DNA from: J084 sp964471405
GTDB taxonomy: Bacteria; Pseudomonadota; Alphaproteobacteria; Sphingomonadales; Rhodothalassiaceae
Direction of reading: 5' to 3'
DNA: 35,536 nt
Assembly: GCA_964471405.1 (NCBI GenBank)
Contig: CAYYGH010000023.1
Coordinates: 1-35,536 of the forward strand
Shown here piece by piece: positions 16,267 to 22,747 of the stretch. Each line of letters begins with the position of its first letter. Position 1 is the stretch's first letter. A program made the translations under genes and the position numbers. Below the pieces are notes generated by a model, which worked only from the letters and a program-made list of their open reading frames with translations, had not been told where the DNA came from and did no database searches.

Positions 16267-17254
16267 GGTCCCCGGCCGTCGCGTCGTCCCCGACCGTCCC
16301 GTCGTCCCCGGCCGCTGCGCGCGCCGCTTCCTCCCTTGCCGCAAGAAGCATGGCGTAGAGCCGGCGGCGATCGCATCCCGTGCGGCGGGCGACGATGCGG
16401 GCCGCCCTCGCGGGCGGGTGATGGCGGGCCTCGGCCAGCAGCATGCGGCGGACCTCGTCCTCCGAAAGCGAGCCGCCTTTCCCGCCTTCCTTCTCCGGCG
16501 ACGCCATCTTCTCCGGTGGCGCGATGACGAGTACGATCTCGCCCTTGAGCGGCCGGTCCCGCAGATCGTCGGCAAGGGCGCGCAGGCTGGTGCGCCGGAT
16601 GTCCTCGTGGCGCTTGGTAAGCTCGCGCGCAAGCACGACTTCCCGATCGCCGAATGCCGCCAGCATGTCGGCAAGCGCGGCGGCCAGACGATGCGGGGCC
16701 TCGTAGATGACAAGGGTGGCCGGGATGGAAGCCAGTCGGGCCAGCCAGGCCTGGCGCTCGACCTTGCGCGAAGGCGGAAAGCCGCAGAAGAGAACGGGTG
16801 GCGCCGGCATCCCGGCAACCGACAGGGCTGCCGTGAGCGCAGAGGCTCCGGGCACCGGTATGACGCGCAGGCCCCGCCGATGGGCTTCGGCGATGAGGGC
16901 GGCACCCGGATCGCTGACAAGCGGGGTTCCCGCATCGCTGGCCAGCACCACGCGCCGGCCCGAGGCAACGGCATCCAGAATGCGCGCAATCGTCCGGGGC
17001 GGACTGTGCGCATCGAAGCGATGAAGCCGTCCGCTCGCGCCCAGGCCCGCAGCGGCAAGCAGCTTGCGGGTGATGCGCGTGTCCTCGCACCAGATCTCAT
17101 CGGCCTGCGCCAGCAGCCGGATGGCGCGCAGCGTCAGATCCCCCAGATGGCCGATCGGCGTGGCCAGAACATAAAGGGCCGGTACGAGCTCCTCCTCCCC
17201 TGCCAGCCGGGCCAGGCGGTCCGGATCCCAAATCGGCCGCATTTCCTTGCTCAT
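16241..17254 (-). CDS. rsmI: 16S rRNA 2'-O-ribose C1402 methyltransferase RsmI
   Basis: RsmI uses SAM to methylate the ribose of C1402 in 16S rRNA at the decoding centre. The 337-residue protein has the tetrapyrrole-methylase fold: LYVLATPIGHLGDLTLRA (28-43), WCEDTRITRKLL, VVLASDAGTPLVSDPG and VPGASALTAALSVAG. Most members read PIGNLGD; here the Asn is His36, a mild variation. The C-terminal extension (about residues 270-337) includes a helical RsmI HTH-like segment and an Ala/Asp/Gly-rich tail. I start at ATG 17254, which has AAGAG 8 nt upstream; ATG 17242 is also possible. It is divergent from the LpoA-like gene and first in an rsmI-yraN-gshB series. Confidence 0.95.
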   Translation of the reverse strand: MSKEMRPIWDPDRLARLAGEEELVPALYVLATPIGHLGDLTLRAIRLLAQADEIWCEDTRITRKLLAAAGLGASGRLHRFDAHSPPRTIARILDAVASGRRVVLASDAGTPLVSDPGAALIAEAHRRGLRVIPVPGASALTAALSVAGMPAPPVLFCGFPPSRKVERQAWLARLASIPATLVIYEAPHRLAAALADMLAAFGDREVVLARELTKRHEDIRRTSLRALADDLRDRPLKGEIVLVIAPPEKMASPEKEGGKGGSLSEDEVRRMLLAEARHHPPARAARIVARRTGCDRRRLYAMLLAAREEAARAAAGDDGTVGDDATAGDHDDARPRS

Positions 17255-17326
17255 GATCGCTCTTTGCCCGTGCGGGTCTCTGACGGTTCCCTGCGGCAAA
17301 CCGCCTGCCTGGACCATCTGCCGCCT

Positions 17327-17354
17327 TTGCCCGGGCGAGCATCTCGCATAAAAG
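17327..17354 (+). promoter_or_regulatory. Possible sigma-70-type promoter for the LpoA-like gene
   Basis: TTGCCC (17327-17332) and TAAAAG (17349-17354) are separated by 16 bp in the 172-bp divergent region between rsmI and the LpoA-like gene. Both boxes are imperfect. A rsmI promoter must also lie here, but I cannot point to one. Confidence 0.3.
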
Positions 17355-17426
17355 AACGGCAGGCAAGTCGGGTGACGGGCATGCCGACCGGCAGGGCCCT
17401 TGCGGGCATGTGGGAGAAGGACGGGC

Positions 17427-18773
17427 ATGAGCATGGCAGCATCCGGGCGGAGGCAGGGGCGGAGCGCAGCGATTTTCTGCTGCCTTCTGGCTCTGCTCGC
17501 GCTGGCCGCCTGCGCCGGCGGGACGCCGTCGTCGCCTCCTTCCCCGGCCTCGCCGCCTGAGCGGGCGCACGCGCCTTCCGCCATCCCGCCCGCCCGGCAG
17601 CCGGCTGCCATCGCCTTCCCCCGGGCCCAGGGCAGCATCCCGGTCGCCCTGCTTCTGCCGCTCAGCGGTCCCCAGGCCGAAACGGGCCGGGCGCTGCTCA
17701 AGGCCGCCGAGCTTGCCTTCTTCGACGCCTCGGATCCCCGCCTGCGAATCCTGGTGGAAAACACGGCCGGCACGGCGGAAGGCGCGAGAGAGGCGGCCGA
17801 GCGGGCGGTCGCCGCCGGGGCGCGGGTCGTGGTCGGCCCCCTGCTCTCGCAGGCCGTCGCAGCCGCGGCGCCGGTGCTCAGGCGGGCCGGCATTCCGACC
17901 CTGGCGCTTACCAGCGATGCCCGGACCGCACAGCCGGGCATATGGCCGCTCGGATTTGCGCCGGAGGCCGATGTCGCCCGCATCCTCTCCTTCGCCGCCG
18001 CCCGGGGTCACCGGCGGCTGGCGGCGCTCCTGCCGGAGACGGCCTATGGAGAACGCGTCCTGAACGCGCTTGGACCCAGCCTGCGCAGAACCGGGATGAC
18101 GGTCGTCGCCCTTGCCCGCTATCTGCCCAACGCCGCCGCCCTGGACGGACCGGTGCGGCGGATCGCCCGCTATGACGCGCGTCACCGGGCTCTGCTTGCC
18201 GAACGCGCCGTGCTCGAGGCTCTGGGCGATGATCTCTCCCGGGAGATTCTGGCCGAACTCGACAAGCGGGATACTCTGGGCCGGCCCGGCTTCGATGCCC
18301 TGCTTCTTGCCGAGGGCGACCCGCTCATTCGCTCGCTCGCCCCGCTGCTCGCCTATTATGACGTGGATGCCACCAGCATCCAGTTCCTGGGCACGGGGCT
18401 GTGGGACGATCCGGTGGTCCTGCGCGAGCCCAACCTGCGTGGCGCCTGGTTTCCGGCACCGGAGCCCCGTCGCCCCCATGCGCTGATCTCCCGGCTGGAA
18501 AGCCGCTTCGGCGGCAGCTTCCCCCGCATTGCCACGCTGGCCTATGACGCAATGGCCCTTGTGGCCCTTCTGGCCCGTGAGCCGGACGTCTCGCGGCGCC
18601 TGACCATGGCCGCCTTCACGGATCCACGCGGCTTCATCGGCGTCGACGGCCCCTTGCGGCTGCATCCGGACGGCCGTGTCGAGCGGCATCTGGCGGTGCT
18701 CGAAATCCGAAAAGGCGGGTTTGCGGTGATCGACCCGGCCGATCCGCATTTCCTCCTGCCTCCCATCTCCTGA
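17427..18773 (+). CDS. LpoA-like periplasmic-binding-fold lipoprotein (penicillin-binding protein activator family)
   Basis: This 448-residue predicted lipoprotein has a signal peptide ending in Leu-Ala-Ala-Cys29. A Pro/Ala-rich linker (about 32-68) follows, then a type-I periplasmic-binding fold: IPVALLLPLSGPQAETGRALLKAAELAFFD, later VVGPLLSQAVAAAAPVL and IQFLGTGLWDD. Divergent position next to rsmI-yraN is the usual place of lpoA/YraM, the outer-membrane activator of PBP1A in Gammaproteobacteria. This protein lacks the N-terminal TPR domain of E. coli LpoA and corresponds only to its C-terminal domain, so a role in activating a peptidoglycan synthase is inference; ligand binding is the alternative. 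The ATG at 17427 has GAGAAGG upstream; an ATG at 17433 is also in frame. Confidence 0.82.
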   Translation: MSMAASGRRQGRSAAIFCCLLALLALAACAGGTPSSPPSPASPPERAHAPSAIPPARQPAAIAFPRAQGSIPVALLLPLSGPQAETGRALLKAAELAFFDASDPRLRILVENTAGTAEGAREAAERAVAAGARVVVGPLLSQAVAAAAPVLRRAGIPTLALTSDARTAQPGIWPLGFAPEADVARILSFAAARGHRRLAALLPETAYGERVLNALGPSLRRTGMTVVALARYLPNAAALDGPVRRIARYDARHRALLAERAVLEALGDDLSREILAELDKRDTLGRPGFDALLLAEGDPLIRSLAPLLAYYDVDATSIQFLGTGLWDDPVVLREPNLRGAWFPAPEPRRPHALISRLESRFGGSFPRIATLAYDAMALVALLAREPDVSRRLTMAAFTDPRGFIGVDGPLRLHPDGRVERHLAVLEIRKGGFAVIDPADPHFLLPPIS

Positions 18774-18805
18774 ATGCGAAGATGGCCTGAATGCGGAAGA
18801 TGGCC
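18771..18805. repeat. Tandem duplication at the stop codon of the LpoA-like gene
   Basis: TGAATGCGAAGATGGCC (18771-18787) is followed directly by TGAATGCGGAAGATGGCC (18788-18805). The units differ by one inserted G. The first begins with the TGA stop itself, so the duplication does not alter the protein. It looks like a recent slippage or unequal-exchange event. Confidence 0.7.
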
Positions 18806-18895
18806 TCTGCCGGCTCCTCCCCGCCCGCTTCCCATGCGCCCTTCCAGACCGGCCGGATGCCCGCTCCCGCCCGGCCCGGGGATGGGATATAACGA

Positions 18896-18913
18896 CATAA
18901 AGATTTCTTTATG
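18896..18913. promoter_or_regulatory. Palindromic operator candidate upstream of metK
   Basis: CATAAAGATTTCTTTATG is an inverted repeat with perfect 8-bp arms around a TT spacer. It is strikingly AT-rich in a GC-rich genome and lies directly upstream of a promoter candidate. It is the kind of site bound by a dimeric winged-helix repressor. My recollection is that ArsR-type SahR regulators of SAM/homocysteine genes in Proteobacteria use AT-rich palindromes of similar form, but I cannot confirm the match here. Confidence 0.55.
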
Positions 18914-18914
18914 C

Positions 18915-18943
18915 TTGTGGGCTGCCGCCTGCTCGGCTATAGA
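18915..18943 (+). promoter_or_regulatory. Candidate metK promoter
   Basis: TTGTGG (18915-18920), a 17-bp spacer and TATAGA (18938-18943) lie immediately downstream of the palindrome. An alternative -10 box, TATAAC at 18888-18893, lies upstream of the palindrome but lacks a good -35. Either way the palindrome is well placed to control initiation. The -10 box also falls within an inverted repeat (18931-18950). Confidence 0.45.
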
Positions 18944-18962
18944 GCCGGGCGATGGTGGGGCT

Positions 18963-19004
18963 CACCTCCCTGCGGCCCTGGAGGCGAGGAAGCGGCAGGA
19001 GGTG
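18963..19004 (+). promoter_or_regulatory. Hairpin in the metK leader that pairs a GGAGG element
   Basis: CACCTC (18963-18968) can pair with GAGGTG (18999-19004), and CTGC (18970-18973) with GCAG (18995-18998), leaving one bulged C and a 21-nt loop. The 3' arm contains the only strong GGAGG in the leader. It lies 17 nt before the ATG at 19021, so the hairpin could affect ribosome access. I do not recognise a SAM-II or SAM/SAH riboswitch consensus. Confidence 0.35.
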
Positions 19005-19020
19005 GTGCACAAAGCAAGGC

Positions 19021-20238
19021 ATGAGGAGTATCTTGACGGTGACGGGCACGGACTGCACGCGCGACAGACGCCATCTGTTCACGAGCGAATCGGTCTCGGA
19101 AGGTCATCCCGACAAGGTGGCGGACCAGATCTCGGATGCGATTCTCGATCTCTATCTTGCCCGCGACCCGCATGCGCGGGTGGCGGTCGAGACGCTGGTA
19201 ACCACCAACCGCATCGTGCTGGCCGGCGAGGTGCGCGGGCCGGAGGACATCACGGCCGCGGATCTGGAGGAGACGGCGCGGCGCGTCGTGCGCGAGATCG
19301 GCTACGAGCAGCCGGGCTTCCACTGGAAGAAGGCGGATGTCGCCTGCTATGTTCACGAGCAGTCGCCGGACATCGCGATGGGGGTGGATGCCGATCCCGA
19401 TGCCGCCAAGGACGAGGGTGCGGGTGACCAGGGCATCATGTTCGGCTACGCCTGCCGCGAGACGCCGGAGCTGATGCCCGCCGCCATCCAGTATGCCCAT
19501 GCGATCCTGCGGGAGCTTGCCCGCATCCGGCACGCCGGCGAGACCGACATGCTGGAGCCGGATGCGAAGAGCCAGGTTACCCTCGTCTATGAGAACGGCC
19601 GGCCGGTGAAGGCCCACAGCGTCGTCGTCTCCACCCAGCACAAGCCGGGTGTGGACCAGCGGGTGCTGCGCGGCTTCGTGCGCGAGGTGGTCGAGCGCGT
19701 TCTGCCCGAAGGCTGGATGTGCGCGGAGGAGGAATTCTACGTGAACCCGACGGGCAAGTTCGAGATCGGCGGCCCGGAGGGCGATGCGGGGCTGACGGGC
19801 CGCAAGATCATCGTCGACACTTATGGCGGCGCCGCGCCCCACGGCGGCGGCGCGTTCTCCGGCAAGGATCCGACGAAGGTGGACCGCTCCGCCGCCTATG
19901 CCGCGCGCTATCTGGCGAAGAACGTGGTGGCGGCGGGACTGGCCGAGCGCTGCACCATCCAGCTCGCCTATGCGATCGGCGTCTCGCGGCCGCTGGCGCT
20001 TTACACTGATCTTCACGGCACGGGCGTCGTCTGCGAGGACCGACTCGCCGAGGTGCTGCAGGAGCTCGTGAACCTGAGCCCGCGCGGCATCCGCGAGCAT
20101 CTGGGCCTCAACCGGCCGATCTACCGCCGCACCGCGGCTTATGGTCACTTCGGGCGCACGCCCGAGCCCGACGGAGCCTTCTCCTGGGAGCGGCTTGATC
20201 TGGTCGACGAGCTCAAGCGCGCCTTCAACGCGAGCTGA
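19021..20238 (+). CDS. metK: S-adenosylmethionine synthetase
   Basis: MetK makes SAM from methionine and ATP. The 405-residue protein shows the family signatures FTSESVSEGHPDK with catalytic His29, GAGDQGIMFGYA (133-144), the phosphate loop GGGAFSGKD (275-283) and KVDRSAAYAARYLAKN. The N-terminus is about 12 residues longer than in typical MetK before LFTSESV. The start is uncertain: the ATG at 19021 has only weak CAAGG close by, while the in-frame TTG at 19033 has AGGAG 4 nt upstream and would give a more usual N-terminus. It lies 247 bp after the LpoA-like stop, behind a palindrome, a promoter candidate and a leader hairpin, and 56 bp before trmB. Confidence 0.97.
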   Translation: MRSILTVTGTDCTRDRRHLFTSESVSEGHPDKVADQISDAILDLYLARDPHARVAVETLVTTNRIVLAGEVRGPEDITAADLEETARRVVREIGYEQPGFHWKKADVACYVHEQSPDIAMGVDADPDAAKDEGAGDQGIMFGYACRETPELMPAAIQYAHAILRELARIRHAGETDMLEPDAKSQVTLVYENGRPVKAHSVVVSTQHKPGVDQRVLRGFVREVVERVLPEGWMCAEEEFYVNPTGKFEIGGPEGDAGLTGRKIIVDTYGGAAPHGGGAFSGKDPTKVDRSAAYAARYLAKNVVAAGLAERCTIQLAYAIGVSRPLALYTDLHGTGVVCEDRLAEVLQELVNLSPRGIREHLGLNRPIYRRTAAYGHFGRTPEPDGAFSWERLDLVDELKRAFNAS

Positions 20239-20294
20239 GCCTCTTTGCCTCTTGACCCCGGGGCTCACGATGGCCCACCTGCTCGGCCCGAAGG

Positions 20295-21077
20295 ATGCGG
20301 GAACGGGCGGACAGCGCGATGCGGAACACCGACAACCCCCAGGGCGGCGACCATTCCGATCCCACGGCCGGCCTGCCGCTTCGGCGCAAGCCGGCCGATC
20401 GGCGCTTCCACGGCCGGCGAATCGGCCCCGGTCTCTCCGAGCGCCAGAAGCGCCTGCTGGCCGAGGCGCTGCCGCGCTTTGCGATCGCCCGCGACTTGCT
20501 CGGCGGTGACGGGGAGGTTTCGCCCGCGGCCTTCTTCGACCGCCCCTATGGCCGCTACGCCCTGGAGATCGGCTTCGGCAAGGGCGAATTCCTGCTCGCG
20601 CGTGCAAAGGCCGAACCCGAGACCGGCTTCATCGGCGCCGAGCCGTATCTGAACGGCGTCGTCGCCCTTGTGGATGCGATGCTGGCCGCCGGCATCACCA
20701 ATATCCGCATCCATCCCGATGACGCCCGCGATCTCCTGGAGCGGCTCCAGCCCGCCTCGCTCGATGCCGTCTATCTGATCCATCCGGACCCCTGGCCCAA
20801 GCGCCGGCACGCCAAGCGCCGCTTCGTCAATCCGGAAAACCTCGATCTTGTTGCGCGTGTGCTCAAGCCCGGCGGCCGGTTCCTCGTGGTGAGCGACGAT
20901 CCCGTCTACCAGCGCTGGACCGCGATCGTGATGGCGAACCGCGCCGACTTCTCCTGGACGGCGAACGGCCCCGCCGACTGGCTGAACCCGCCACCCGACT
21001 GGCGCGAGACCCGCTATGCCGGCAAGGCCGCGGCCGAGGGCCGGCGCGACGTCTTCTTCGTCTACCGGCGCCGCTGA
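20295..21077 (+). CDS. trmB: tRNA (guanine-N7)-methyltransferase
   Basis: TrmB uses SAM to make m7G46 in the variable loop of tRNAs. The 260-residue protein has the SAM-binding motif ALEIGFGKGEF (GFGKG at 93-97), the EPYLNGV segment and the catalytic or tRNA-binding PDPWPKRRHAKRR stretch (164-176). The first 25-30 residues are polar and not conserved. ATG 20295 directly abuts GAAGG, so the ATG at 20319 may be the real start; neither has an ideal ribosome site. It lies 56 bp after metK on the same strand, so SAM synthesis and a SAM user are adjacent, probably cotranscribed. The last 14 nt of the gene, stop included, are part of an 18-bp tandem repeat that runs into the assembly gap. Confidence 0.95.
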   Translation: MRERADSAMRNTDNPQGGDHSDPTAGLPLRRKPADRRFHGRRIGPGLSERQKRLLAEALPRFAIARDLLGGDGEVSPAAFFDRPYGRYALEIGFGKGEFLLARAKAEPETGFIGAEPYLNGVVALVDAMLAAGITNIRIHPDDARDLLERLQPASLDAVYLIHPDPWPKRRHAKRRFVNPENLDLVARVLKPGGRFLVVSDDPVYQRWTAIVMANRADFSWTANGPADWLNPPPDWRETRYAGKAAAEGRRDVFFVYRRR

Positions 21078-21216
21078 ATCGACCGGCAGCGCTGAATGGN
21101 NNNNNNNNNNNNNNNNNNNNNNNNNNNNNNNNNNNNNNNNNNNNNNNNNNNNNNNNNNNNNNNNNNNNNNNNNNNNNNNNNNNNNNNNNNNNNNNNNNNC
21201 CGGCGGCGCTGAATGG
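21064..21216. repeat. 18-bp tandem repeat interrupted by the first assembly gap
   Basis: Units read ACCGGCGCCGCTGAATCG (21064-21081) and ACCGGCAGCGCTGAATGG (21082-21099). After the N run, CCGGCGGCGCTGAATGG (21200-21216) is a third, with a decayed fourth beginning at 21217. The period is 18 bp, and the first unit contains the trmB stop codon. The true copy number is unknown because the assembly breaks inside the array. Confidence 0.75.
21100..21199. other. Assembly gap (100 N)
   Basis: There are exactly 100 N, a conventional placeholder, so the real distance is unknown. It interrupts the 18-bp tandem array just after trmB. A small gene or promoter could be hidden here. Confidence 0.99.
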
Positions 21217-21270
21217 CCCGGCGGGGCAGCCGGGTCCAGCCTGCCCGGTGCGGGCATGCCCACACAACCC

Positions 21271-21299
21271 TTGCGAGCTCCGGGGTAACTGTTTATGGT
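21271..21299 (+). promoter_or_regulatory. Candidate promoter of the NfrB/NfrA-like pair
   Basis: TTGCGA (21271-21276), a 17-bp spacer and TATGGT (21294-21299) lie 45 bp upstream of the glycosyltransferase start. The spacing is ideal and the locally AT-richer stretch stands out. It suggests the pair has its own transcript, separate from metK-trmB. Confidence 0.45.
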
Positions 21300-21344
21300 T
21301 GTGTCACTGGGCGCGAACGGGGGGAGTGCGGGCGGGAGGAAACC

Positions 21345-22724
21345 GTGCTCTGGGGGGCACTTGCCTGGGCAATGGCGGGGGTGTTCTGGCTGCTGTCCTG
21401 CACCATCTTCCTGCGGCAGCTTTTCGAAATGATTCTGGACATCATTGCCGTTCGCAACGGCCTGTTCCGGCGCAGCTCCGTCCGGGCGCAGGGGCGGATC
21501 CGGGATGCCGGGGAAGGTCGGGAGCCCGTGGCGATTCTCGTCCCCGCCTGGCAGGAGGAGGCGGTGATCGCGGCGATGCTGGAACGGGCGGTGGCCGCCT
21601 GTGCCGACGGGGCCTGCCGCATCTATGTCGGCTGCTATCCCAATGATGCCGGCACACGGGCGGCCCTTGCCGGGGTGGCCCGTCGGCATGCCATGGTGCG
21701 GCCGGTTCTGATGCCGCATGCCGGGCCCACCTCCAAGGCCGACTGTCTCAACCACCTCTATCAGGCGGTCCGGTCGGAATGGGCGCCGGCGGTCTTCCTG
21801 CTTCATGATGCCGAAGACCTGATCGATGAATCCGAACTCGCCATCCTGCGCCAGGGCCTGGCGCATCGGCCCGATGTCGCTTTCGTCCAGTTTCCCGTGC
21901 GGGCGCATCGCGAACCGCGCCGGGCGCCGATCGCCCATCTTTACGCGGACGAATTCGCCGATGCCCATCAGCGGGTTCAGCCCCTGCGGGCCCGCCTGAC
22001 GGGAGCCGCCCTGAGCGCGGGCGTGGGCACCGCGATCCGCGCCGAGGCCCTTCATGCGCTTGCCGGGGATAACGGAGGAAAACCCTTTGCGGCCGATTGT
22101 CTGACCGAGGACTATCTTCTCGCCCTTTCCCTCGCACGTCGGAAGGCCCGTTCCCTGTTCCTGCTGCCGTGGCGGCGCAGCGGCAAGGGAGCATGGCGGC
22201 TGGTGGCGGTGGAGGAATGCTTTCCCGACCGCCTGCGGGCGGCCATCCGCCAGCGGGCCCGCTGGATGATCGGGATCGCGCTCCAGGCACCGCGGCGCCT
22301 GGGCCGGTTCGGCAACGGCTGGCAGCGGCTGTTCCTGCTGCAGGATCGGATGATGATCGTGTTCGCTCTCACCGATCTTGCGGCCCTGCTGCTTGCCCTG
22401 TGCGGCATGGGCGCTCTTGCCTGCGGCTGGGAGCGGATGACGGCTCTCATCCCCGCCGGTCCCGCCGCCATGATGGTCGCCGGCATCAATCTCCTGCTGG
22501 GGGTGTGGCGAGGCGGCATGCGCATCTGGATGACGGCACGTCTTTACGGCTGGCGATTCGCGAGTGCCGTGCCGCTGCGCTGGCCGCTGGGAATCGTCAT
22601 CAACGGTGCCGCCGCCTGCCGGGCCTGCGTGCTCTACTGGTCGGCTTGCGCCCGACGCCGTCTGCCGCGCTGGGACAAGACCGCCCACCGCTTCCCCACC
22701 ATGGCCGCCCAGAAGGGGCTCTAG
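21345..22724 (+). CDS. NfrB-like family 2 glycosyltransferase, membrane-bound
   Basis: This 459-residue GT2 enzyme starts at a GTG behind GGGAGGAAACC. Layout: an N-terminal membrane segment (about 4-36), a cytoplasmic catalytic domain, and three C-terminal hydrophobic segments (about 337-362, 366-388 and 415-433). Catalytic marks are AILVPAWQEEAVI (63-75), Asp155-Ala-Glu-Asp158 in FLLHDAEDLI (the DxD-like site), Thr254-Glu-Asp256 and Gln303-x-x-Arg-Trp307, the set found in processive synthases. The HDAED-TED-RW pattern matches NfrB, the inner-membrane part of the phage N4 receptor system that makes a secreted polysaccharide. Unlike E. coli NfrB it has no C-terminal MshEN (c-di-GMP-binding) domain; the protein ends at residue 459. 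It is followed after 23 nt by the NfrA-like gene. The sugar is unknown. Confidence 0.8.
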   Translation: MLWGALAWAMAGVFWLLSCTIFLRQLFEMILDIIAVRNGLFRRSSVRAQGRIRDAGEGREPVAILVPAWQEEAVIAAMLERAVAACADGACRIYVGCYPNDAGTRAALAGVARRHAMVRPVLMPHAGPTSKADCLNHLYQAVRSEWAPAVFLLHDAEDLIDESELAILRQGLAHRPDVAFVQFPVRAHREPRRAPIAHLYADEFADAHQRVQPLRARLTGAALSAGVGTAIRAEALHALAGDNGGKPFAADCLTEDYLLALSLARRKARSLFLLPWRRSGKGAWRLVAVEECFPDRLRAAIRQRARWMIGIALQAPRRLGRFGNGWQRLFLLQDRMMIVFALTDLAALLLALCGMGALACGWERMTALIPAGPAAMMVAGINLLLGVWRGGMRIWMTARLYGWRFASAVPLRWPLGIVINGAAACRACVLYWSACARRRLPRWDKTAHRFPTMAAQKGL

Positions 22725-22747
22725 GAAGGGGGGGAGGAATCGGCACG

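Noticed and set aside
18931..18950. Riboswitch stem-loop in the metK leader
   Set aside because: The 8-bp hairpin with ATAG loop coincides with the likely -10 box, so it would be untranscribed if that promoter is right; no known SAM riboswitch core was recognised.
21064..21216. CRISPR array
   Set aside because: The units are directly tandem with no spacers, are only 18 bp long, and no cas gene is present.
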